Origin: CAYMRB01 sp964392615
Lineage (GTDB): Bacteria; Planctomycetota; UBA8108
DNA: 18,990 nt
NCBI GenBank assembly: GCA_964392615.1
Contig: CAYMRB010000171.1
Span: 1-18,990, forward strand
Reading direction: 5' to 3'
Shown here: positions 7,194 through 13,253 of the stretch, piece by piece
Position numbering within the stretch: the first letter of the stretch is position 1
How the letters are laid out: every line of letters begins with the position of its first letter
Notes under the pieces: generated by a model
What the model was told of the DNA's origin: nothing
Seen by the model: only the letters and a program-made list of their open reading frames with translations
Databases searched by the model: none
Translations under genes and position numbers: made by a program

Positions 7194-9119
7194 TCAATTG
7201 AAATCGTCCGAGCCCGGCTGCAGGAAGACCTCCGTCGACGGAGACGTCGGCTCACCGCCGTCGCTGGCGTAGGCCTGGCCGCCACCGAAGAGCAGAATGC
7301 GGTCGTCGAAGGTACCGACGACGCCGTCAACACCTCCGATTGGCGAGCAGATACCGTAGACGCGCGAGCGTCCGGCGTTCGTCGGCCAGCGGTTCTCCGG
7401 CGTCGTGCCGATATCCGCCAGCGACTTGCTCAGCTGGCCATCGATCGTGAACCAGAAGCCGAGAATGCCGAGGTAGTTCTGCGGATGCACGCGACGCTCG
7501 TTGACGAGATCGAGCGGGTCGATGCCGTTGTTGAGCGCCTGGCGCAGGTTGTAGAACGGCTCGAACACTCCACCGGCGAGCATATACGTGCTCGTCGAGT
7601 TGTACGCGCAACCAGCCGGCGTCGGGAAGATGTCGACGCCCGCGAGGGAGTACACCCAAATCGACTGATCGGGAACGCCGAGCACGGTCTGCAGCGGCCG
7701 CGGCATCGACACCGGGTTCGTCGCGCAGCGCTGGTGCATGAAACGCCCGCCGCCCAAGGGGCCGAGGCGCTGGCCGTCCGGCGGGATGATCAGTCCCTGG
7801 TACTCGGTGTTCTGGTACAGACTGAAGTACTGCTCCTCGACGACCTCGTAGAACCGAATGCCGCCGCCGGGGCCGGCGCCGGGCGTGTAGTCGGCGATGA
7901 TGATCTTGTCGCCGAGAGGAGTCGTCGGGCACGAGGCGTCGGAGTTGCCATGTGTGACCAGGAGCGCGTTGGCCATGCCGAGCACGCCGTCCGGCGTGAA
8001 GCCGTTGAACTCGCCCAGGTTGACCAGATACGGATCGTTGACGCGCGGCTTGTCGAGCTTGACGCTCGCGAGCAGCGTGAAGATGTTCGTCGAGGGGTCG
8101 AAGATCTCGACGCTCGTCTGCGCGTCCGCCTCGCCGCGTCCGACCGCGCCGGGGCGCTTGACCTGCGGCGCCAGGCCGGAGACCGCACTCAGAGTCTGGA
8201 AGCCGGCGGTCGCGATGTAGAGATCGTCACCTCCGCCGAGCCGGTCGTCCGGACCGGCGAGTCGCCCGAGCGTATGGCCGGATCGGCCGCGACGGGTCTG
8301 CAGCACGGAGACGCGATTCGAGTTGTCCTGGAGGCGCAGCGTGTAGAACGTTTGGTCGGTCGGCGAGAAGTACTCGACGTGCTCGGTCGACGGGAAGCGC
8401 TGCTCCTGGCGCTCGCGCCCCGGCTGACCCTCGGGGATCTCCTCGTCGATGACGGTGACCGTCGTCAGGATCTGGCCGCCGCTGATCAGGAGGTCGCCGC
8501 TCGGCAGGACCGTCGCGTCGTGACGGAACCGCGGCTGCTCCAAATTGTTCTCGACGTTCGAGAACCGCCGAGTCTCGAAGTCGAACATCTCGGCGCCGTC
8601 GTAGACCGCGCCGGCGCCGACGTTCGTCGAGCCGCCGACGGCGATGATCTGGTTGCTCTCCAGCTCGGTGGCGGAGAAGTACAGCCGCGGGCCGTTGATC
8701 AGGATGATCGGCTCGCCCTCGAAGTCGGTGTCGAGCCAGATGCCGGTCACCGTGTCGACCGGGGGCTCGTCGGGATCGAGGATGGACTGGTCGTAGAGCT
8801 CCATCGTGTCGAGCGCCGAGAGACCGCGCTCGTCGGAGCCGCCGATCGCTACCACGTAGCCGGTCGAGTGCGTGAAGCCCTCGTGGAGGTAGCGCGGCGT
8901 CTTCATGTCGACCGACTTGTAGTACGGCGTGTACCGACCGTTCTCGTCGTATTCCGGGAGCGGCTCTGCGGACTGCAGAACGCCCGAGATTTGAGAGGTC
9001 GGCGTGCCCATGTCGCAGCCCCCGACGAGTGCCAGGAGCCAAAGCGCACAGACGCCGCACAAGAGACCCTGAGAGAGCTTGACCATCCAGGTGTCCGCGG
9101 GCAGGGAATGATGCTTCAT
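7194..9119 (-). CDS. Kelch-like beta-propeller lipoprotein
   Basis: 641-residue predicted lipoprotein. A hydrophobic segment (about 15-33) ends in VGGC with C35 as the lipidation site; the next residue is Asp36, which in Escherichia coli would favour inner-membrane retention, a rule not tested in this lineage. Kelch-like strand-GG motifs follow: VVAIGGSDERG (89-99), IIAVGGSTN (158-166), LLISGGQ (210-216), the degenerate DLYIATAGF (299-307), MLAGGVFEPF (513-522) and RILLFGGGQA (607-616), separated by long irregular loops. The blade count is less clear than in the lipoprotein at 3480-5867. ATG 9119 is chosen because AAGG elements lie about 10 bases upstream; ATG 9086 would also keep the signal peptide. 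The gene has its own likely promoter and long structured leader (9120-9358). Ligand or enzymatic activity unknown. Confidence 0.83.
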   Translation of the reverse strand: MKHHSLPADTWMVKLSQGLLCGVCALWLLALVGGCDMGTPTSQISGVLQSAEPLPEYDENGRYTPYYKSVDMKTPRYLHEGFTHSTGYVVAIGGSDERGLSALDTMELYDQSILDPDEPPVDTVTGIWLDTDFEGEPIILINGPRLYFSATELESNQIIAVGGSTNVGAGAVYDGAEMFDFETRRFSNVENNLEQPRFRHDATVLPSGDLLISGGQILTTVTVIDEEIPEGQPGRERQEQRFPSTEHVEYFSPTDQTFYTLRLQDNSNRVSVLQTRRGRSGHTLGRLAGPDDRLGGGDDLYIATAGFQTLSAVSGLAPQVKRPGAVGRGEADAQTSVEIFDPSTNIFTLLASVKLDKPRVNDPYLVNLGEFNGFTPDGVLGMANALLVTHGNSDASCPTTPLGDKIIIADYTPGAGPGGGIRFYEVVEEQYFSLYQNTEYQGLIIPPDGQRLGPLGGGRFMHQRCATNPVSMPRPLQTVLGVPDQSIWVYSLAGVDIFPTPAGCAYNSTSTYMLAGGVFEPFYNLRQALNNGIDPLDLVNERRVHPQNYLGILGFWFTIDGQLSKSLADIGTTPENRWPTNAGRSRVYGICSPIGGVDGVVGTFDDRILLFGGGQAYASDGGEPTSPSTEVFLQPGSDDFN

Positions 9120-9159
9120 TTCTTAGCCTTGTTCCTTACGGTGCCGGCCAGCCCCCCGT

Positions 9160-9199
9160 CTTCGCGCCACCAGCCCTCCACAGTGAGTGGGGCGCGAAG
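9160..9199 (-). promoter_or_regulatory. 9-bp hairpin in the leader of the Kelch-like gene
   Basis: CTTCGCGCC (9160-9168) is perfectly complementary to GGCGCGAAG (9191-9199), with a 22-base loop that can form a small CCAC/GTGG stem of its own. It sits about 40 bases upstream of the start codon, where it could affect translation or mRNA stability. Confidence 0.5.
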
Positions 9200-9241
9200 G
9201 AGACCTTGAGGTGAAGGGCCGGAAGCCGGGCAACACCCGAC

Positions 9242-9271
9242 GGTGCGACTCGCCGCGCGGCGGGACGCACC
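9242..9271 (-). promoter_or_regulatory. Two-tier hairpin in the leader of the Kelch-like gene
   Basis: GGTGCG (9242-9247) pairs with CGCACC (9266-9271). After a symmetric 3x3 internal loop, the palindromic core at 9251-9262 forms the upper stem. Together with the hairpin at 9160-9199 it gives the leader an ordered secondary structure. Confidence 0.5.
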
Positions 9272-9329
9272 CCCATTTCTCGAAGCGTATTGTGAGGACC
9301 AGGAATCCGGGAAGGACCGGTATCGAACA

Positions 9330-9358
9330 ATTTTAGCAAGCCGCATACCACAGGGCAA
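9330..9358 (-). promoter_or_regulatory. Sigma70-like promoter for the Kelch-like lipoprotein gene
   Basis: On the minus strand, TTGCCC (9358-9353; 4 of 6 to TTGACA) is separated by exactly 17 bases from TAAAAT (9335-9330; 5 of 6 to TATAAT), inside a locally AT-rich island. Transcription would begin near 9323 and give a 5' leader of about 200 bases before the ATG at 9119. This is a sequence match only. Confidence 0.55.
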
Positions 9359-9393
9359 TCGCCAGGACTCGCCTTTGCGGGCGCTCTCTCGGC

Positions 9394-9431
9394 AGCACCT
9401 AAAGTGCTTCGCCACAAAGGCTTTTGTGGCG
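9394..9431. repeat. Two adjacent hairpins upstream of the promoter
   Basis: AGCAC (9394-9398) pairs with GTGCT (9404-9408) around CTAAA. One base later CGCCACAAA (9410-9418) pairs perfectly with TTTGTGGCG (9423-9431) around a 4-base loop. They lie about 35 bases upstream of the -35 box of the Kelch-like promoter and about 340 bases past the end of gspJ. They could be a terminator-like 3' structure of the gsp transcript, although no U-run follows, or a dyad operator for the promoter. Confidence 0.5.
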
Positions 9432-9607
9432 GCGGGCCGTCGGGAGGGCACTGCGGACGCTGAGCCGGGCCGCATGCGCGTCACGGAGGGTGGGCGCTAG
9501 CGAAACACCCGGCGCCTCGATTTTACAGCCCGGGGGCGTCAGCGGGAGCGTGTTTTATCGGCAGGTCGAAAATGCGCCAGGGCTGGCCGGCGCGGCAGCC
9601 GCACCGA

Positions 9608-9625
9608 GGCCGAGGTCTCTCGGCC
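9608..9625. repeat. Compact GC hairpin downstream of gspJ
   Basis: GGCCGAG (9608-9614) pairs with CTCGGCC (9619-9625) around a GTCT loop. It lies about 140 bases past the gspJ stop on the minus strand. No U-run follows, so intrinsic termination is doubtful, though it may protect the 3' end of the gsp mRNA. Confidence 0.45.
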
Positions 9626-9657
9626 GGCAACCCCTGCGCGCGGCGCTGGAGCCGACC

Positions 9658-9687
9658 GCTTCGCGGCGGCTCGCTTCGCGGCGGCTC
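9658..9687. repeat. Perfect 15-base tandem duplication
   Basis: GCTTCGCGGCGGCTC occurs twice in direct succession (9658-9672 and 9673-9687) in non-coding DNA about 80 bases beyond the gspJ stop. It looks like a replication-slippage product. Confidence 0.7.
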
Positions 9688-9768
9688 AACGCCGCAGATC
9701 GGCGCGCTCTTACGCCGCGGAACGCTGCTCCACGCGTCGAACGGTCGCTATCAGCCGGCGGAGGATCG

Positions 9769-11034
9769 TCAGCGCCGTCCGCCACCGCCGCTGCCGCCAC
9801 CCGAGAGCCCGCCGGGTAGGGCGCCTCGCGCGCCGCTGGGGATCGCGCCGCCACCTCGCCCGCCCGCTCGGCCGCGGATCGAGTCGCTGAGCGCGCTGCG
9901 GGAGCGTCCGCCACGAGCGCCGCGTCCGCCGGCCGCGCCCCGCCCCGCGCTGCCGCCAGGGAGGCCTCTCGTCCGCCCCCCGTCCTTGCCGCCCCCGCGG
10001 GTTCGACCGCTCGGCCCGCCCGGCGTCGGCGCGCCGAACGTCTCGACGCGGGCGTTGCCGTCCGCGTCGGCGAGGCCGCCACCGCCCCCGGCCATGCCCT
10101 CTTCGGTGAGGTCCTCGATCTCCAGCGCGACGCGCCGCGACGCGAGGATCGGCACGATGCTCGTGAACGTGCGCGTGACGGCCGTCCGATCCGGCTTCTC
10201 GAAGATCTCCGTGCCGACGGCCGCGTAGACCTCGATCGAGATGCGCACCGCGGTCGGCACGGGCGCTGCAGGGAGAGTCCTCAACGCGTTGGGGTCTTCA
10301 CCGAGGGCCGGGTCGTTCGGGGCGCTGACGCGTTCGACGCCGCTCGTGCGCGCGGCCTCCTCTTGGGCCTGCTGGCGGGCAAACTCGGCCTCGAGCTCGA
10401 TCTTCTCCTCCGAGCTCCACTCGTCGTCCCAGTAGTAGCCGTCGTAGTACTCGAAGTTGAGCGCGCGGACCTTGTCGTACACGGCGTAGTTCATGCCCGG
10501 CGCGTCGAGCACGCTGCCGCCCGAGAAGTCGGTGATCTCCTTGCGGTACAGCGTGTACGTCTGATAGTCGCGCGAGACGTTGTTCGGCTCGAGGAAGTAC
10601 ACGACGATCATCACGCCGCGCAGGCTGTCGTATTCGAGCAGGTCCTCCCGCGGCGTCGGATCGACCGTCGTCAGAAAGAAGATCCGGTCTTCCGGCCCCT
10701 CCGAGCCTTCCTGGTCGATGCCCAGGAACACTTGGTTCTGGAGCTGCTCCGTCGAGCCCTTGAAGAAGCAGCCGGCGAGATCGCGGCGGATCAGGCTGAC
10801 GAGTCCCTCGCCCACCTTCTCCGGCATCGTCATGCGGACGATGGTGCGCTCGGTCGTCAGAATGTTGCTGAAGATCTCGTACGCCGCGACGAGCACGATG
10901 ACCAGCATCGCGAGCACGATGATGACCTCGATCAGCGTGAACCCCGACCGTCCGGAGCCACGGTTGCGACGGATGCGTCGGATGCGTCGAGTGCGTCGGG
11001 CGACTGAGCGGTTCGTGCGGTTCGGCTGGTTCAT
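9769..11034 (-). CDS. gspJ: Type II secretion minor pseudopilin GspJ with long Gly/Arg-rich tail
   Basis: 421-residue prepilin-like protein, last of the gsp cluster and the likely GspJ by position after H and I. The cleavage site is G31 before FTLIEV (F32 at +1, E36 at +5), followed by a hydrophobic helix (32-53). A mixed alpha/beta globular part runs to about residue 310. Residues 315-421 are almost entirely Gly, Arg, Ala, Ser and Pro with RGG-like motifs, making the protein about twice the usual GspJ length. The leader is unusually long and holds a tandem RRT-RRI-RRI-RRN stretch (residues 13-24). ATG 11034 overlaps the gspI stop as ATGA and is preceded by GGAGGGAG. In assembled systems GspJ sits in the tip complex with GspI and GspK. 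No gspK follows; 649 non-coding bases come next. Confidence 0.87.
   Translation of the reverse strand: MNQPNRTNRSVARRTRRIRRIRRNRGSGRSGFTLIEVIIVLAMLVIVLVAAYEIFSNILTTERTIVRMTMPEKVGEGLVSLIRRDLAGCFFKGSTEQLQNQVFLGIDQEGSEGPEDRIFFLTTVDPTPREDLLEYDSLRGVMIVVYFLEPNNVSRDYQTYTLYRKEITDFSGGSVLDAPGMNYAVYDKVRALNFEYYDGYYWDDEWSSEEKIELEAEFARQQAQEEAARTSGVERVSAPNDPALGEDPNALRTLPAAPVPTAVRISIEVYAAVGTEIFEKPDRTAVTRTFTSIVPILASRRVALEIEDLTEEGMAGGGGGLADADGNARVETFGAPTPGGPSGRTRGGGKDGGRTRGLPGGSAGRGAAGGRGARGGRSRSALSDSIRGRAGGRGGGAIPSGARGALPGGLSGGGSGGGGRR
10962..10997 (-). repeat. Four tandem 9-base units in the gspJ leader
   Basis: Units GGTTGCGAC, GGATGCGTC, GGATGCGTC and GAGTGCGTC (plus-strand reading) lie in direct succession and encode four Arg-Arg-X triplets on the minus strand. 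The repeat period keeps the reading frame, so copy-number change would alter only leader length and charge. Confidence 0.75.
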
Positions 11035-11582
11035 CGGAAGCTCCCTCCCGTCGTGCCCCCCGGCAAGCCCACCTCGCCGTCCAGGGCCGGATCTCCCCAC
11101 AGGAGCGATGGCTGGCCCGCGTCGTAGAGAAGGTCCTGCTCCTCGTACCAGAGTTCGCTCGGGAACGTCCACGCGGTGTACTCGTACGTCGAGCCGCCGA
11201 ATTCGGACTCCGCCCCTCCCGGCAGCTTGAACGGCACTTCGACCGAGATCGTGTACTCGAGGAGCACCTGCTCGCCCTGGCTGCGCAGCTCGGGCGGATG
11301 GACGATCCAATTCCACTTCGGGCGCCCCTCCTCCTCGAAGGTGCCCTCGTCCTCCTCGACGATGAAGTGGATGCGGTCGTGGAGCTTCTGCTGGGCCAGA
11401 TCGCGCACCTGTCGCAGCTGCGTGTAGCGGATCGCGCGCCCGCGCGATTGCGCGAGGACCTCGAGGATCGGCAGCACGAAGCTGGCGAGAATCGTGACCG
11501 CGACGATCAGCTCGAGAAGGGTGAAGCCGCCTTTGGCAGCTCGTCGTCTCGTCGCCCCTGTTGTCGTCGCAACGGGTCGCAT
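11031..11582 (-). CDS. gspI: Type II secretion minor pseudopilin GspI
   Basis: 183-residue prepilin-like protein. A short basic leader ends at G19 before FTLLELIVAVTILA (F20 at +1, E24 at +5), giving a standard prepilin peptidase site. The segment QVRDLAQQKLHDRI (58-71) after the helix resembles the AQQKL region typical of GspI. The C-terminus is acidic and Gly-rich. GspI normally forms the core of the pseudopilus tip with GspJ and GspK. The ATG lies 3 bases past the gspH stop with GAGGG 7 bases upstream; the stop overlaps the gspJ start. The family is clear; the I rather than H or J assignment rests on order plus this motif. Confidence 0.84.
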   Translation of the reverse strand: MRPVATTTGATRRRAAKGGFTLLELIVAVTILASFVLPILEVLAQSRGRAIRYTQLRQVRDLAQQKLHDRIHFIVEEDEGTFEEEGRPKWNWIVHPPELRSQGEQVLLEYTISVEVPFKLPGGAESEFGGSTYEYTAWTFPSELWYEEQDLLYDAGQPSLLWGDPALDGEVGLPGGTTGGSFR

Positions 11583-11585
11583 GTC

Positions 11586-12158
11586 TCAGCCCTCGAAGTC
11601 GTCGAACTCGAGATGCTCGCCCTCGAAGAAGTCGACCGTCCCGGTGATCGCGTTGAAGCTCAGCGAGAGCTGCCGGCCGTCCTTCGTCTCGAGCGACACC
11701 GCGTGGCTGCCGACGGTGCCGGTGGGGGAGAAGTACACGTCGACCGGGCCCGATTCGGAGATCTCGCCGGTGCCGCGCATCTGGACGGCGACGATGCTCA
11801 CGTGGGTCTCGACGGTCTCCCGCGGGTACGGCTCGCGCTCGCTGATCGGCTCGTTCGGATAGTCGAGCGGCGCGGGCGGCAGCGCCTGCCACGCCGATCG
11901 GCCGCTTTCGTCCTCGAAGTGGTAGCGGATGCCGGTCCACGAGCCGCGGCTGATCGCGATCATGCGCATGCGCTCGATCTCGGTGCCGATGTTGCCCGCC
12001 GACGTCCGCAGCGCGTACTTCGGCAGCGAGCTCGTCAGCTTGATCGCGCCGAACGTGAACATCAGCGCGAGGATCGACAGCACGACGATGAGCTCGAGGA
12101 ACGTGAAGCCCTCGGTCGTCGTCGCTCGTCGGTCGTGGTTCGCGCGGATCGTTCGCAT
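11586..12158 (-). CDS. gspH: Type II secretion minor pseudopilin GspH-like
   Basis: 190-residue prepilin-like protein. The 17-residue leader ends in G17 before FTFLELIVVLSILALMF (F18 at +1, E22 at +5). After the helix, the TEIERMRMIAISRG segment matches the amphipathic continuation common in GspH/FimT proteins, followed by a beta-rich domain with the usual VYFSPTGTV motif near residues 145-153. GspH is a minor pseudopilin linking the major GspG filament to the I-J-K tip. It starts 10 bases after the stop of the second gspG-like gene, with no clear Shine-Dalgarno, so translation may depend on coupling. Its position between G and I and its C-terminal motif support H. Confidence 0.84.
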   Translation of the reverse strand: MRTIRANHDRRATTTEGFTFLELIVVLSILALMFTFGAIKLTSSLPKYALRTSAGNIGTEIERMRMIAISRGSWTGIRYHFEDESGRSAWQALPPAPLDYPNEPISEREPYPRETVETHVSIVAVQMRGTGEISESGPVDVYFSPTGTVGSHAVSLETKDGRQLSLSFNAITGTVDFFEGEHLEFDDFEG

Positions 12159-12168
12159 CGGTCGTCAG

Positions 12169-12642
12169 CTAATAGTCGATTTCGTCAGCGTCGGGAACTT
12201 GGTAGTCCTGATCGTCGCCCTCGCCGCCCTCGACTCCGTCGCGGCCCAAGCAGCGGACGATCGGCCCGTCGTCGCGGAGCTCGTAGAGGTACTCGCCCTG
12301 CCACGGATCCTTCGGCATTTCCTCGAGACCGATGGTCTCGTGGCCGTTCTCGTCGGTGGCGCCGACCATCTCCTCGATCGACTCGGGGTACTCTCCCGTC
12401 ATCGCGTGGATCATGCTCGCTGTTTGGTAGACCACCGTCATGTCGTGCGTGATCTCGGTCTCGTTCGCTTTGGAGAGGATCGGCTCGAACTTCGTGACAA
12501 AGAACCCCACGAAGACGCCGAAAGCAACGACGCCGAGGACGACCACGGCGGCCACACAGGCGATCACAACGCCGAGGACCGGAAACGGTCTCCGCGGCTC
12601 GTCCGCCGTCTCGTCGATGGGCTCGCCGGCGGCATCGGTCAC
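12169..12642 (-). CDS. GspG-like paralogue without prepilin cleavage motif
   Basis: 157-residue protein whose residues 61-157 match the upstream GspG closely (60 of about 92 aligned positions identical by my hand alignment). The MPKDPWQ core and the calcium-site segment CLGRDGVEGGEGDDQDY (131-147) are both kept. The N-terminus differs entirely: an acidic start of 16 residues, RR at 17-18, then a long hydrophobic helix (about 20-50) with no G-F-T-L-x-E motif. When the helices are aligned, the +5 glutamate of GspG corresponds to Val33. It should therefore be an unprocessed, membrane-anchored GspG-like protein rather than a filament subunit. GTG 12642 is one base past the gspG stop, with AGAGGA upstream. 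It could be a specialised periplasmic partner or a decaying duplicate; the intact frame and clean domain favour function. Confidence 0.8.
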   Translation of the reverse strand: MTDAAGEPIDETADEPRRPFPVLGVVIACVAAVVVLGVVAFGVFVGFFVTKFEPILSKANETEITHDMTVVYQTASMIHAMTGEYPESIEEMVGATDENGHETIGLEEMPKDPWQGEYLYELRDDGPIVRCLGRDGVEGGEGDDQDYQVPDADEIDY

Positions 12643-12643
12643 G

Positions 12644-13081
12644 CTAGTAGCTTTCCTCTTCCGGATAGTAGTAGTCCTGATCGTCGTTCTCGCCGCCCTC
12701 GCCGCCGTCCTTGCCGAGGCAGCTGACGAACGGCTTGCCGTCGCGGAGCTCGTATCCGTACTCGTTCTGCCACGGATCCTTCGGCATGTTCTCGAGGCCG
12801 ACGGTCTCGCGGCCCTCGTCGTCGGTGGCGCCGACCATCTCGTCGAGCGACTCGGGGTAGGATCCGGTGCTCGCGTGGATCATCTTCGCCGCTTCGTAGA
12901 TCTTCTGCATGTCGTACATGATCTTGGTCTTGTTCGCCTTGAACAGCATCGGCGCGACCTTCGTGACGACGAGCGTGCCGAGAAGACCGATGATCGTGAT
13001 GACGACGATGAGCTCGAGCAGCGTGAACGCGGCGGACCGCTTCTTGTGGGTGTCGGTGCGGTGGAACTGGAGGAGGGTCAC
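12644..13081 (-). CDS. gspG: Type II secretion major pseudopilin GspG
   Basis: 145-residue major pseudopilin, the main subunit of the T2SS pseudopilus. The prepilin helix is FTLLELIVVITIIGLLGTLVV (19-39 region) with E23 at +5. The residue before the cleavage point is Ala18, not the usual Gly. Family-typical features follow: YPESLDEMVG, MPKDPWQNEYGYEL (99-112) and the calcium-site loop CLGKDGGEGGENDDQDY (121-137). The start is GTG 13081, because AGAAGGA lies 8 bases upstream and gives an 18-residue leader of normal length. The frame also contains ATG 13114, without a ribosome site. It is separated by 172 bases from gspF and by one base from the GspG-like paralogue downstream. Confidence 0.9.
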   Translation of the reverse strand: MTLLQFHRTDTHKKRSAAFTLLELIVVITIIGLLGTLVVTKVAPMLFKANKTKIMYDMQKIYEAAKMIHASTGSYPESLDEMVGATDDEGRETVGLENMPKDPWQNEYGYELRDGKPFVSCLGKDGGEGGENDDQDYYYPEEESY

Positions 13082-13253
13082 GGGTCGATTCCTTCTTCGG
13101 GAAAACTGGGTCATCGGGAGGGCACGGCGGCGTGGCGACGGTCGTTGACCGGCCATTTCCTGGACGATTCCCTGACTTTACCACAACCCGGTCGTGTGTT
13201 CGGCATTCTGGCCTCTTTCCGCGCCACGGCGCCAGCGCAGGCCGCGCGGCACG
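13082..13253. other. 172-base gap between gspF and gspG
   Basis: No gene seen. On the minus strand it starts with GC-rich self-complementary sequence just past the gspF stop, including the 10-base palindrome GCCGCGCGGC, and ends with the gspG ribosome site. A 5-bp stem CGGTC/GACCG lies at 13139-13151. No convincing -10/-35 pair was found. It may serve for mRNA processing so that the pseudopilin genes are expressed at a different level from the machinery genes; that is inference. Confidence 0.45.
13090..13096 (-). promoter_or_regulatory. Shine-Dalgarno fixing the gspG start
   Basis: AGAAGGA on the minus strand ends 8 bases before GTG 13081. The alternative ATG at 13114 has only a GC-rich, purine-poor upstream sequence, so the GTG is preferred. 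Confidence 0.7.

Larger units (their letters stand above)
9120..9768. other. 649-base non-coding region between the gsp operon and the Kelch-like gene
   Basis: No plausible gene on either strand; the short frames here have no recognisable motifs or start signals. In minus-strand order it contains a 15-base tandem duplication (9658-9687), a 7-bp hairpin (9608-9625), a 9-bp and a 5-bp hairpin side by side (9394-9431), a sigma70-like promoter (9330-9358), and a leader of about 200 bases with two further strong hairpins (9242-9271 and 9160-9199). I do not recognise a known riboswitch family. Confidence 0.65.

Noticed and set aside
4344..7201. Long plus-strand open frames (588 and 596 codons) antisense to the Kelch and HEAT genes
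   Set aside because: Composition is Arg/Asp/Val-rich antisense shadow, without start signals or motifs, opposite genes with signal peptides, repeats and coupled starts.
7485..9209. 574-codon plus-strand open frame antisense to the Kelch-like gene
   Set aside because: Same shadow pattern; no recognisable domain or ribosome site.
9608..9625. Intrinsic terminator for the gsp operon
   Set aside because: The stem is good but no T-run follows on the minus strand, so I list it only as a hairpin.
9555..10228. Open frames on both strands over the gspJ tail and the adjacent non-coding DNA
   Set aside because: Biased Arg/Ala/Pro composition with no motif; the gspJ frame explains the coding part, and the remainder has repeats and hairpins only.
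12540..12570. Possible lipobox V-I-A-C (residues 26-29) in the GspG-like paralogue
   Set aside because: It matches a lipobox pattern, but hydrophobic sequence continues unbroken for about 20 residues after the cysteine, which fits a transmembrane helix better than a lipoprotein signal.
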